A stretch of DNA of 64,000 nt. It comes from Luteipulveratus mongoliensis. GTDB taxonomy: Bacteria > Actinomycetota > Actinomycetes > Actinomycetales > Dermatophilaceae. Position 1 is the first letter of the stretch. Each line of letters begins with the position of its first letter. The stretch lies in assembly GCF_001190945.1 (NCBI RefSeq), contig NZ_CP011112.1, forward strand, positions 3,286,001 to 3,350,000, read 5' to 3'. This document shows positions 43,537 through 52,057 of this stretch, piece after piece. Below the pieces are notes generated by a model, which ran no database searches, was not told where the DNA came from, and saw only the letters and a program-made list of their open reading frames with translations. The translations under genes and the position numbers were made by a program.

Positions 43537-44592
43537 ATGTCTGCTCCTGTCACGCTCCCCCAGCCCCGCACCCTCGACCCGCAGGACGCGCCTCCCGTGC
43601 GCTGGGGCGTGATCGGCCCCGGTGGCATCGCCTCGAGCTTCGTGTCGGCGCTGCGAGCCGGGACGCAGCAGCAGGTCGTCGCGGCCGGGTCGCGCAGCCT
43701 GGACCGGGCGCAGGCGTTCGCGGACGAGCACGGCGGCTTCGCGGCGTACGGCAGCTATGAGGAGGTCGTGGCTGATCCTGACGTCGACGTGGTCTATGTC
43801 GCGTCCCCGCACTCTCAGCATCACGAGCACGCTCTGCTCGCGCTGAGGGCCGGCAAGCACGTTCTTGTCGAGAAAGCCTTCACTCGCAACGCTGCCGAGG
43901 CAGCTGAGGTGGTCGACACCGCCCGCGCGCAAGGTTTGTTCTGCATGGAGGCCATGTGGTCCCGCTTCCTCCCCCACTACGACGTCATCCGTCAGGCCGT
44001 CGAAGGCGGGCTGCTCGGCAGCCTGCAGACCGTCATCGCCGACCACGGCCAGCACCTCTATCCGAACGGCCCGGAGCGGCTCAGCTCGCCCGACCTCGCC
44101 GGTGGCGCGTTGCTGGACCTCGGGATCTACCCGATCTCTTTCTCCGCCATGTTGATTCGCGAGTTCGCCAAGGTCAGCGCAGCGGGCATCCTCACCGATC
44201 TTGGCGTTGATGCCCAGGCGTCCATCACCCTGCAGGGTGCCTCTGGAGAGCTCGCTGTGTGCACGTCCACCATGACCGCTCAGACGACCAACACCGCTGT
44301 GGTTGCTGGAAACTCGGCGCGTCTCGAGATCGACGGGTGGTTCTATCAGCCCAACGTCGTACGCCTCATCGCGGTCGGCGACAAGGAGCTCGACCGCTAC
44401 GAGCCCGCCGCCGACGACCGCGAGCACGGTCTGCGCTACGAAGCCGCTGAGGTGGCCCGATGCATCACGGCCGGTCGCCTAGAGTCCGAGCTCATGCCGC
44501 TCGACGAGACGCTGCGCATCATGACGGTGATGGACGACGTACGCCGCCAGCTCGGCATCGCCTACCCGGGCGAGCCGGCCGCCTCGGCCTGA
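43537..44592 (+). CDS. Gfo/Idh/MocA family oxidoreductase
   Basis: A 351-residue NAD(P)-dependent sugar or inositol dehydrogenase-like protein. The Rossmann motif WGVIGPGGIASSF lies at about residues 23-35, the family VYVASPHSQHHEHALLALRAGKHVLVEKAFTRN segment at about 85-125 (EKA in place of EKP), and the C-terminal sheet with GGALLDLGIYPI from about 188. Placement after a secreted amylase suggests a role in sugar metabolism. The convergent MFS gene overlaps its 3' end by 31 bases. Confidence 0.87.
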   Translation: MSAPVTLPQPRTLDPQDAPPVRWGVIGPGGIASSFVSALRAGTQQQVVAAGSRSLDRAQAFADEHGGFAAYGSYEEVVADPDVDVVYVASPHSQHHEHALLALRAGKHVLVEKAFTRNAAEAAEVVDTARAQGLFCMEAMWSRFLPHYDVIRQAVEGGLLGSLQTVIADHGQHLYPNGPERLSSPDLAGGALLDLGIYPISFSAMLIREFAKVSAAGILTDLGVDAQASITLQGASGELAVCTSTMTAQTTNTAVVAGNSARLEIDGWFYQPNVVRLIAVGDKELDRYEPAADDREHGLRYEAAEVARCITAGRLESELMPLDETLRIMTVMDDVRRQLGIAYPGEPAASA

Positions 44593-46601
44593 GGCACGCC
44601 CACGGCCTGATCGCGCCTGCTGGCGAGCTGCAGGTCGACGTCGAGAGACGCGTTGGTTACCACGATGCTGCGCGACGTCGAGCACTCCGTGGCCGGGTCG
44701 ATTGCCGTCAGCACGTATCGCCCGGGCGGCGGCAGCTCGGTGCAGTAGCGACCATCGTCGTTGGTGGTGGCCGTCGACTGGTACTCGCCGGAGTGCTTCA
44801 CCAGGGCGACCGGTACGCCGACCTCCGGCTCACCGTCGCGCAGCACCGTGCCGCGGACCGAGAGTCGGTCGAGCATGTCCAGGGCCGGGATCGCCTCACC
44901 TTGGATGTCCCAGAAGAGTGATCGCGAGGCGAAGCCGTCGGCCGAGACCACGAGCACGTGGCGACCGAGCTCGCCGATGGCCAGCCGGTAGGTGCCACGC
45001 TCGTCGGTGCGGCCCCAGTCGACGTGCTGGCCGTCCGGCCGGATCGCCGTGACGACCGCGCGGGTCAGCGGCTTGCCGTCGGTGTCGATGACTTGACCGG
45101 ACACGATGTGCTCGGCGTGGTCGCCGGATGACACCCGGTCACGCTCAGCCGTCGCGCCCGCTGCGGCCTTCGCCGCGGCGGCCCGAGGCAGCAGCATCGC
45201 GACACCGGCCGCGGCTGTGGCTGCCAGCGCGGCCAGCCAGAAGCTGTGCTTGAAGGCGTCCAGAGTGGGCACGGTGACCGCGCCGAGCTGCATGGTGGTC
45301 GCGGACAGCAGCGCGGCCAGGGCAGCCGAGGACGTGGTCGTACCCACTGCACGCAGCAACGTGTTGAGTCCGTTGGCGGACGCGGTCTCGGTGATGGGTA
45401 CAGCGCGCATGATGAGGGTCGGCATCGCGGCGTAGCCGACGGCCGTGCCGATGGAGATGACGCTGGAGCCGATGACGACCTGGGTGATCGAGTCGGTCAG
45501 GAACACCCGTCCGACGTAGCCGACGACCATGATCAGGGCTCCGACGATAAGGGTCGTACGAGCACCGAACCGGCGCGTGATCGCCGCCGAGATCGGCGAG
45601 AACAGCACCATCGACAGGCCACCGGGCAGCATGCACAGACCGGCCGCGGTGACGCTCAGCCCGAAGCCGTAGCCCGTCGCCTTGGGCATCTGCATCTGCT
45701 GGGTCGTGCTCAGCATGTTGCCGAACATCGCGAAGCCCAAGAGGATCGAGGCGATGTTGGTGAGCAGCACCGGCTTGCGAGCCGACGTACGCAGGTCGAC
45801 CATCGGCTGGCCGGTCCGCAGCTGGAGCGGTGCCCAGATCGCCGCGACGACCACGGCCAGCAGGAAGCAACCGAGCGTCGCCTCGCTGGTCCAGCCCCAC
45901 GTGCCGCCCTTGGAGATGCCGAGCATCAGCGCGCCGAGGGCGACGGACAGCAGCAACGCACCTACGTAGTCGAAACGACCGCCCGTGCGGACCTCTGACT
46001 CCGGGACGACCAGCAGTACCAGCACGAACATCAACGCCGCGAAGACCACCGAGACCCAGAACAGCGCGTGCCAGGAGAAGTGCTCGTAGATCACACCCGC
46101 CAGCGGCATCCCGATCGCGCCGCCGATGCCGAGCGTCGCACTCATGAGCGCTACGGCACCGCCGACCTTCTCACCCGGCAGCTCGTCGCGCATGATGCTG
46201 ATCCCGACCGGGATGAGTGAGGCGCCGATGCCCTGAAGACCACGACCGAGCAGCACCGCGGGCAGACCGGAGAGCAGCGCGGGGATGAGCGAGCCGATCA
46301 CGACCGCGCCGAGCGCGAACAGCATCATCCGCCGTTTGCCGAACATGTCGGCCAGGCGCGACACGATCGGCGTCGCGACCGCACTGACGAGCAGCGTCAC
46401 CGTGACCAGCCACGAAGCGTTATCGGCGGTGGTGCCGAGGATCTTCGGGAAGTCAGGGAGCAGCGGCACCACGAGCGTCTGCTGCAGGGACACGACGGTC
46501 CCACAGATGCTCAGGACAGCAATGACGAGTGCCGTTGAGGGACGGCGACGTTCGGACACAGACGGGCTGGACAACGGACTCCTCGGGCGCGGCGCGAGCA
46601 T
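44562..46601 (-). CDS. DHA2-type MFS transporter fused to two carboxypeptidase regulatory-like domains
   Basis: A 679-residue protein. About 14 hydrophobic helices (residues about 20-490) include the DHA2 motif A region SRLADMFGKRRM. The C-terminal part holds two Ig-like carboxypeptidase-regulatory domains: about 510-585 (GQVIDTDGKPLTRAVVTAI..GRYRL-like) and 590-665 (GTVLRDGEPEVGVPVALV..GRYCTELPPPGRYVLTAI). Fourteen helices with an inside N-terminus place this domain in the cytoplasm, although such domains usually work outside. The start at 46601 is uncertain; GTG at 46559 is an alternative. Its last 31 bases overlap the oxidoreductase gene on the opposite strand. Confidence 0.85.
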   Translation of the reverse strand: MLAPRPRSPLSSPSVSERRRPSTALVIAVLSICGTVVSLQQTLVVPLLPDFPKILGTTADNASWLVTVTLLVSAVATPIVSRLADMFGKRRMMLFALGAVVIGSLIPALLSGLPAVLLGRGLQGIGASLIPVGISIMRDELPGEKVGGAVALMSATLGIGGAIGMPLAGVIYEHFSWHALFWVSVVFAALMFVLVLLVVPESEVRTGGRFDYVGALLLSVALGALMLGISKGGTWGWTSEATLGCFLLAVVVAAIWAPLQLRTGQPMVDLRTSARKPVLLTNIASILLGFAMFGNMLSTTQQMQMPKATGYGFGLSVTAAGLCMLPGGLSMVLFSPISAAITRRFGARTTLIVGALIMVVGYVGRVFLTDSITQVVIGSSVISIGTAVGYAAMPTLIMRAVPITETASANGLNTLLRAVGTTTSSAALAALLSATTMQLGAVTVPTLDAFKHSFWLAALAATAAAGVAMLLPRAAAAKAAAGATAERDRVSSGDHAEHIVSGQVIDTDGKPLTRAVVTAIRPDGQHVDWGRTDERGTYRLAIGELGRHVLVVSADGFASRSLFWDIQGEAIPALDMLDRLSVRGTVLRDGEPEVGVPVALVKHSGEYQSTATTNDDGRYCTELPPPGRYVLTAIDPATECSTSRSIVVTNASLDVDLQLASRRDQAVGVPQAEAAGSPG

Positions 46602-46720
46602 CGAACGGCCGACGGCCGCGAGCTCGAAAGGTTTGCGGGTGACGGTCCCGCCCCTTCAGTCAATCATCGTTGCTCTATGCATCGCCAGTTTGCCTCCCCT
46701 GCTGAGACCGGCGTCACGGC

Positions 46721-46726
46721 TAGGTT
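46721..46726 (+). promoter_or_regulatory. -10 box of leaderless DUF3054 gene
   Basis: TAGGTT ends seven bases before the ATG at 46734, with no ribosome binding site. Confidence 0.5.
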
Positions 46727-46733
46727 GGCGCTC

Positions 46734-47120
46734 ATGAGTCCGCGCGCCGCCATCGGCCTTGCTCTCGATGTCGTCCTCGTGCTCGTCTTCGCCGCCATCG
46801 GTCGCGCAAGCCATGACGAGGGCAACGCGGTGGTCGGCGTCCTGGCTACGGCCGCACCATTCGTGGCCGGCACGGCCGTGGGCTGGATCGTGGTCAGCCG
46901 GCCCGGCCGGCGGAGCCCGCTCGACCTCGGGCCGGGCATTCCCGTGTGGCTCTGCACGGTGGCCGTCGGGATGGTGCTGCGCCGCGTCGTCGGAGACGGG
47001 ACGGCCCTGTCGTTCGTGATCGTGGCCACGCTGGTGCTGGGGGCCTTCCTGCTCGGCTGGCGCGCGGCGTACGCACGCTGGCGCGGAAGCAGACAACGGC
47101 AGAAGGTCCGAGCGTCATAG
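46734..47120 (+). CDS. DUF3054 family membrane protein
   Basis: A 128-residue membrane protein with four hydrophobic helices (about 5-22, 33-58, 70-84, 88-110) and the GxAxGW-like FVAGTAVGWIVVSR and PLDLGPGIPVWLCTVAVGMVLRR segments of DUF3054. Function is unknown. The ATG at 46734 is preferred because it directly precedes the first helix and has a -10 box at leaderless spacing; a longer start at 46677 is not credible. Its stop lies in the hairpin shared with mpa. Confidence 0.75.
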   Translation: MSPRAAIGLALDVVLVLVFAAIGRASHDEGNAVVGVLATAAPFVAGTAVGWIVVSRPGRRSPLDLGPGIPVWLCTVAVGMVLRRVVGDGTALSFVIVATLVLGAFLLGWRAAYARWRGSRQRQKVRAS

Positions 47121-47137
47121 CGCTCGGACCTTCTGCC
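47098..47137. terminator. Bidirectional terminator between DUF3054 gene and mpa
   Basis: A perfect 17-bp stem (47098-47114 with 47121-47137; arms begin GGCAGAAGGTCC and end GGACCTTCTGCC) with a six-base loop that includes the DUF3054 stop. It is the strongest hairpin in the window. Confidence 0.85.
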
Positions 47138-47161
47138 GTCGGACTGCTCGGGCTGCTCGGA

Positions 47162-48892
47162 CTACAGGTATTGGCCGGTGTTGGCGATCTGGTCGATCGA
47201 GCGACCAGGCTCGGCACCGTCCTTGCCACTGATGAGCGTGCGGATGTAGACGATCCGCTCGCCCTTCTTGCCCGAGATCCGCGCCCAGTCATCGGGGTTG
47301 GTGGTGTTGGGCAGGTCCTCGTTCTCCTTGAACTCATCGACACAGGACCGCAGCAGATGGTCCACCCGGATGCCCTTGGCACCGATGGTCAGCTGGTCCT
47401 TGATGGCCATCTTCTTGGCGCGGTCGACGATGTTCTGGATCATCGCGCCGGAGTTGAAGTCCTTGAAGTACAGGATCTCCTTGTCGCCACCGGCGTAGGT
47501 GACCTCCAGGAAGCGGTTCTCGTCGATCTCGGTGTACATCCGCTCGACCGTTGCCTGGATCATCGCCTCGACGGTGTCCTCGACCGAACCACCGTGCTCT
47601 GCGACATCGTCCGCGTGCAGCGGCAGCTCGGTGGTGACGTACTTGCTGAAGATGTCCCTGGCGCTCTCGGCGTCCGGGCGCTCGATCTTGATCTTCACGT
47701 CGAGCCGGCCGGGTCGCAGGATGGCCGGGTCGATCATGTCCTCGCGGTTGGAGGCACCAATCACGATGACGTTCTCGAGCCGCTCGACACCGTCGATCTC
47801 GGCCAGCAGCTGCGGCACGATCGTGGTCTCGACATCAGAGGAGACACCGGATCCGCGGGTGCGGAACAGACTCTCCATCTCGTCGAAGAACACGACCACG
47901 GGCGTGCCGTCCGAAGCCTTCTCGCGAGCCCGCTGGAAGATCAGCCGGATGTGCCGCTCGGTCTCACCGACGTACTTGTTGAGCAGCTCGGGACCCTTGA
48001 TGTTGAGGAAGTACGACTTCGTCTCGCCCCGACCGGTCTTCTCCGCAACCTTGCGGGCCAACGACGCCGCGACGGCCTTGGCGATGAGCGTCTTGCCACA
48101 GCCGGGAGGGCCGTAGAGGAGCACGCCCTTCGGCGGCCGCAGCAGGTGCTCACGGAACAGGTCGGCGTGCAGGTAGGGCAGCTCGACGGCATCGCGGATC
48201 GCCTCGATCTGACCGGCCAGACCACCGATGTCCTCGTAGCGGATGTCGGGGACCTCCTCCAGGACCAGGTCGGCGACCTCGGCCTTGGGGATTCGCTCGA
48301 AGACGAACCCGCTGCGGCTGTCGAGCAGCAGCGAGTCACCGATCCGGATCTCCTCGACCTTGAGGCTGTCGGCGATGCGGCAGACGCGCTCCTCATCGGC
48401 GTGCGAGACGACGAGCACGCGTGCGTCGTCGAGGATCTCCTTGGTGGTGACGAGATCTCCGACCTGCTCGAATCCCACGGCGGCGACGATGTTGAGGGCC
48501 TCGTTGAGCATGACCTCACGGCCAGGCGCCATCCGGTCGACCTCGACCGACGGGCTCACGGCGACCCGCATCTTGCGGCCACTGTTGAGGACGTCGGCGG
48601 TGCCGTCGTCATGGACCGAGACGACGATGCCGTACGACGCCGGCGGCTGGGCTAGCCGGTCGACCTCTCCCTTGAGCGTGACAATCTGCTCGCGGGCTTC
48701 CTTGAGGGTGCGTACCAGACGTTCGTTCTGCGCGGACAACGTGCCCATCGAGGACTGGAGCTGTAGGACCTGCTGCTCCAGATGACGTTGACGGACCGGA
48801 CCGTGCGACAGCTTGTCGCGCACTGCGTCGACCTCGTCACGAAGGCGATCTTGCGGGTTCTCGGAACGGGGGTCGTGAGTCGAGTCACTCAT
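47162..48892 (-). CDS. mpa: Proteasome-associated ATPase Mpa/ARC
   Basis: A 576-residue AAA unfoldase that binds Pup and threads tagged proteins into the 20S core. The N-terminal coiled coil (about 25-75) binds Pup; a double OB region follows (about 80-200). Walker A is GPPGCGKT near residue 260 and Walker B is [11 protein letters not shown] near 330. The C-terminus ends TGQYL, with the penultimate Tyr needed to open the alpha ring. GGAGG precedes the ATG at 48892. In mycobacteria the gene lies directly before dop; here four other genes separate them. Confidence 0.96.
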   Translation of the reverse strand: MSDSTHDPRSENPQDRLRDEVDAVRDKLSHGPVRQRHLEQQVLQLQSSMGTLSAQNERLVRTLKEAREQIVTLKGEVDRLAQPPASYGIVVSVHDDGTADVLNSGRKMRVAVSPSVEVDRMAPGREVMLNEALNIVAAVGFEQVGDLVTTKEILDDARVLVVSHADEERVCRIADSLKVEEIRIGDSLLLDSRSGFVFERIPKAEVADLVLEEVPDIRYEDIGGLAGQIEAIRDAVELPYLHADLFREHLLRPPKGVLLYGPPGCGKTLIAKAVAASLARKVAEKTGRGETKSYFLNIKGPELLNKYVGETERHIRLIFQRAREKASDGTPVVVFFDEMESLFRTRGSGVSSDVETTIVPQLLAEIDGVERLENVIVIGASNREDMIDPAILRPGRLDVKIKIERPDAESARDIFSKYVTTELPLHADDVAEHGGSVEDTVEAMIQATVERMYTEIDENRFLEVTYAGGDKEILYFKDFNSGAMIQNIVDRAKKMAIKDQLTIGAKGIRVDHLLRSCVDEFKENEDLPNTTNPDDWARISGKKGERIVYIRTLISGKDGAEPGRSIDQIANTGQYL

Positions 48893-48972
48893 GCGGGCCT
48901 CCTTCGCCGGGCGCCAAGTGGCGCATCCACGTCGTGAAGAACGTGCCATTTGACCCTAACCTGCGGACCTGT

Positions 48973-49977
48973 TCAGAGCTTGGATTGATCACCCAATGAG
49001 CGGGCGAGCTTCCTCACCTTCTTGTCCGACACGGGTCGCTCGCCGAAGTCCTCGGCGGTGGGTGACTCGATGTCCGAGACGTCGACGTAGCCCTTGGCAG
49101 GACGCCGTTTGCGCAGTGGTGGCGTGACTCCGGGCGCCAGCCGACGGGTGGTGATCAGGAAGCCGGTGTGACCGTGCATCCGGTGCTGAGGGCGGACGGC
49201 AAGCCCTTCCAGATGCCAGCCGCGCACCATGGACTCCCAGGCCTCGGGCTCGGTGAAGCCGCCGTGGTCGCGCGCGGCCTCTGCAACCCGCGAGAGCTGG
49301 GTCGCAGTCGCGACGTAGCAGATGAGCACGCCACCGGGCACGAGCGCATCGGCCACGACATCCAGACACTCCCAGGGCGCCAGCATGTCCAGGACGACGC
49401 GATCGACGCTGCCGTCCTCGACAGCGTCGGGCAGCGTCTCGACGAGATCACCGACGGTCACGGTCCACGCCGGGTGGTCGACACCGAAGAACTCGCGCGC
49501 ATTGCCCCGTGCGATCTGGGCGAAGTCGTCGCGGCGCTCGAAGGACAGCACCCGGCCGCTGTCGCCGACGGCCCGCAGCAGCGACATGCTCAGCGCCCCG
49601 GATCCGACTCCGGCCTCGACCACGGTGGCTCCGGGGAACACATCCGCGAAGGTGACGATCTGGCCGGCGTCCTTGGGATAGACCACGGCGGCCCCGCGCG
49701 GCATGGACATCACGTAGTCCGACAGCAGCGGCCGGAGCGCGAGGTACTCGACGCCCGCGGTGTTGGTGACCGTCGAGCCGTCCGGCGACCCGATCAGGTC
49801 GTCATGGAGCAGGTGCCCGCGGTGGGTGTGGAACTGCTTGCCGGGCACCAGAGTGATGGTGTGCAGCCGACCCTTGGGATCCGTGAGCTGAACACGCTCG
49901 CCCTCGATGAAGGGGCCGCGCCGCAGACTGGCTCCGGTGGGCGCGCTCGGCGCAGGCTGGTCGGGCTCGGTGGTCAT
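48973..49977 (-). CDS. trmI: tRNA (adenine-58-N1)-methyltransferase TrmI
   Basis: A 334-residue SAM-dependent methyltransferase forming m1A58 in tRNAs. The small N-terminal domain (RRGPFIEGERVQL..KGRLHTITLVPGKQFHTHRG) precedes the Rossmann core with VVEAGVGSGALSMSLLRAVG (motif I), ERRDDFAQIARGN and VVLDMLAPW (motif IV). The basic C-terminus (KRRPAKG) is followed by a variable tail. TAGACT lies eight bases before the ATG. Position next to mpa matches mycobacteria. Confidence 0.93.
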   Translation of the reverse strand: MTTEPDQPAPSAPTGASLRRGPFIEGERVQLTDPKGRLHTITLVPGKQFHTHRGHLLHDDLIGSPDGSTVTNTAGVEYLALRPLLSDYVMSMPRGAAVVYPKDAGQIVTFADVFPGATVVEAGVGSGALSMSLLRAVGDSGRVLSFERRDDFAQIARGNAREFFGVDHPAWTVTVGDLVETLPDAVEDGSVDRVVLDMLAPWECLDVVADALVPGGVLICYVATATQLSRVAEAARDHGGFTEPEAWESMVRGWHLEGLAVRPQHRMHGHTGFLITTRRLAPGVTPPLRKRRPAKGYVDVSDIESPTAEDFGERPVSDKKVRKLARSLGDQSKL

Positions 49978-49985
49978 GACGGGTC

Positions 49986-49991
49986 AGTCTA
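49986..49991 (-). promoter_or_regulatory. -10 box before trmI
   Basis: TAGACT on the minus strand ends eight bases before the ATG at 49977, slightly longer than in the other leaderless genes. Confidence 0.35.
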
Positions 49992-50010
49992 GGTACGACG
50001 GCCGCTCGCC

Positions 50011-51150
50011 TCAGGTGCGCCCGTCCGCCTGTCGCAGGGCGTCGGCGAGCCGCTGGGTCACCACGAGCCCAACTGCCCGTGGGTCCTCGCGGGTGATGAC
50101 CACGACCTGCTCCGCGCCGGAGGCCTGGACGGCGCCGAGCACGTCACTCACGTCCGCGTCCATGGAGGGCACCTGGATGGCCCATCCAGCGGGCTGTGCG
50201 CGAGCGACGGAGGCCAGGACGGCGTGCTCCCGCGACCCTGGTGGGATGGCCGCCACGGCCTGCGTGTCGACGAGTCCCCATAGGCCACGTGACTCGCTGT
50301 GCACTGCCACCGGTCCCGGGGGCATCAGGTCGAGAGCAGCCACCGGCGTGGAGTCGTCCAGGATGGTGAGGGGGTCGGCGACCGAACGCAGTGGCACCCG
50401 ATCGACGATGTGCTTGACCTGGCCGGCCCTGATCGACGCACTGGCGCCGGCCCACAGGAAGGTCGCGAGGAAGACCGACCACGCCACCGTGACCAGGGAC
50501 GGCGACTCGCCCTGGAGCAGCGGACGGAGCAGCGCCCACGCCAGCACGGCAACGGTCACGACCCGTCCGCACCAGCCGGCCACGACCATGCCCTTGGCGC
50601 GCGACCCCGTGATCCGCCAGACCAGCGCGTCGACGAGGTAGCCGCCGTCGAGCGGCAGGCCGGGCAGCATGTTGAAGGCCGCCACGAGCGCGTTGCTCCA
50701 GGCCACAACCGCAACGAGGGTCTCCGGCACGCCATCGGGCGTCGCGGGCAGCGCGAGCCAGGCGATGAGCGCGAGGACTCCGTTGCTGAGCGGTCCGACC
50801 ACCGCGACCAGCGCGGTGGAGCCGGGAGAGGTGTCGGCGTGCTCGTACGCCGTGTGCCCGCCCCAGAGGTCGGCCACGATCCGGGAGACGCGGTAGCCGC
50901 GTGCCTGACCCATGAGCGCGTGCGCGGCCTCGTGCACCAGCACGGAGATGAGGAGGAGGACCGCGTAGATGGCAGCCACGAGGTAGGCCTTGGCGCCGAG
51001 ATCAGGGCGCTGGTCCTGCAGCTGCGGTCCGAAGAGGGCGACGATCACGACGGCGATCACCGGCCAGGTGCGGCCCAGATAGACCGGCACGCCGCGAAGC
51101 GTGCCGATCTGCCAGCCCGGTGCGGAGCCGGACGCGTCGGCTCCAGACAT
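50011..51150 (-). CDS. Site-2 protease family (M50) metalloprotease with CBS-like domain
   Basis: A 379-residue intramembrane zinc protease of the S2P/SpoIVFB type. HEAAH in LVHEAAHALMGQ (about residues 68-78) is the HExxH zinc site, and NMLPGLPLDGGYLVDAL (about 160-176) is the NxxPxxxLDGG motif with the third ligand. Six hydrophobic segments are present. The C-terminal part (about 255-379: SVADPLTILDDSTPVAALDLM..AEQVVVITREDPRAVGLV) resembles paired CBS domains that may bind adenine nucleotides. The substrate is unknown. TACGCT lies six bases before the ATG; it is divergent from the nuclease gene. Confidence 0.87.
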   Translation of the reverse strand: MSGADASGSAPGWQIGTLRGVPVYLGRTWPVIAVVIVALFGPQLQDQRPDLGAKAYLVAAIYAVLLLISVLVHEAAHALMGQARGYRVSRIVADLWGGHTAYEHADTSPGSTALVAVVGPLSNGVLALIAWLALPATPDGVPETLVAVVAWSNALVAAFNMLPGLPLDGGYLVDALVWRITGSRAKGMVVAGWCGRVVTVAVLAWALLRPLLQGESPSLVTVAWSVFLATFLWAGASASIRAGQVKHIVDRVPLRSVADPLTILDDSTPVAALDLMPPGPVAVHSESRGLWGLVDTQAVAAIPPGSREHAVLASVARAQPAGWAIQVPSMDADVSDVLGAVQASGAEQVVVITREDPRAVGLVVTQRLADALRQADGRT

Positions 51151-51156
51151 GAGGCG

Positions 51157-51162
51157 AGCGTA
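51157..51162 (-). promoter_or_regulatory. -10 box of leaderless site-2 protease gene
   Basis: TACGCT on the minus strand ends six bases before the ATG at 51150. The facing RecB-like promoter lies 39 bases away within a 63-base intergenic gap. Confidence 0.45.
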
Positions 51163-51201
51163 GCTGTGGACAGGGCAGGTCCTGGTGTCGGTAGTGGCGC
51201 C

Positions 51202-51207
51202 TAGAGT
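51202..51207 (+). promoter_or_regulatory. -10 box of leaderless RecB-like gene
   Basis: TAGAGT ends six bases before the ATG at 51214, with no Shine-Dalgarno. Confidence 0.5.
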
Positions 51208-51213
51208 TCCTGC

Positions 51214-52056
51214 ATGGTCGCCGCACTGTCACCGAGCCGGGCCTCGGACTTCATGCAGTGCCCGTTGCTCTACCGCTTCCGCGTCATCGACCGGTTGCCT
51301 GAGGCACCGAGCGCTGCAGCCGCCCGAGGCACGCTCGTGCATGCCGTGCTGGAGCGCCTGTTCGATGTTCCCGCGGCCGAGCGCACGGTCGCGGCGGCGC
51401 AGGCCCTGCTCGAGCCGCAGTGGGCGGCCCTCGTCGAAGCCGAGCCGGCCCTCGCCGAGCTCGTGGGTGACGAGGCCGAGGCGCACGCGACCTGGCTCGC
51501 GGAGGCCGCGCGACTCGTCGAGCGGTGGTTCCTGCTGGAGGACCCGACGCGTCTCGAGCCGGCCGAGCGCGAGCTCTACGTCGAGGCCGATGTGGACGGG
51601 CTCCTGCTACGCGGCTACGTCGACCGCCTCGACATCGCACCGACGGGCGAGCTTCGCGTCGTGGACTACAAGACCGGGCGCGCGCCGTCGGAGTTGTTCG
51701 AGGCCAAGGCGCTGTTCCAGATGAAGTTCTACGCGCTGGTCCTGTGGCGGACCAGAGGTGTTGTGCCCCGGATGCTCCAGCTGGTCTACCTCGGCAACTC
51801 CGAGCTCATCCGTTACGCGCCCGATGAGGCCGACCTGCTGGCGACCGAGCGCAAGGTCAAGGCGCTGTGGGCGGCGATCGAGCGCGCCGCAGAGACCGGT
51901 GACTGGCGTCCGAAGAAGTCGCGGCTGTGCGACTGGTGCGATCACAAGGCTCGCTGTCCCGAGTGGGGTGGCACTCCCCCGCCGCTGCCCGATGACGCCT
52001 CTGCTCGCGCCCTCGACCCGCGGCGTGCCGGTGAGGTCGAGGTGGCGGTGGACTGA
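51214..52056 (+). CDS. RecB/Cas4-like PD-(D/E)XK nuclease with Fe-S cysteines
   Basis: A 280-residue nuclease of the RecB-exonuclease/Cas4 type. SRASDFMQCPLLYRF with Cys16 opens the domain. Nuclease residues are His in LVHAVLERLF, the Asp in GYVDRLDI, and D-x-K in LRVVDYKTGRA; QMKFYAL completes the Q-x3-Y motif. Cys239, Cys242 and Cys248 (LCDWCDHKARC) complete a four-Cys Fe-S cluster with Cys16. The function is likely single-strand DNA processing in repair. It is the counterpart of the gene beside trmI in mycobacteria. The methyltransferase gene begins two bases after its stop. Confidence 0.88.
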   Translation: MVAALSPSRASDFMQCPLLYRFRVIDRLPEAPSAAAARGTLVHAVLERLFDVPAAERTVAAAQALLEPQWAALVEAEPALAELVGDEAEAHATWLAEAARLVERWFLLEDPTRLEPAERELYVEADVDGLLLRGYVDRLDIAPTGELRVVDYKTGRAPSELFEAKALFQMKFYALVLWRTRGVVPRMLQLVYLGNSELIRYAPDEADLLATERKVKALWAAIERAAETGDWRPKKSRLCDWCDHKARCPEWGGTPPPLPDDASARALDPRRAGEVEVAVD

Positions 52057-52057
52057 C

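Noticed and set aside
46946-48655. Antisense 569-residue open frame opposite mpa
   Set aside because: GC-rich codon bias generates long antisense frames; mpa has a complete AAA protein and a ribosome site.
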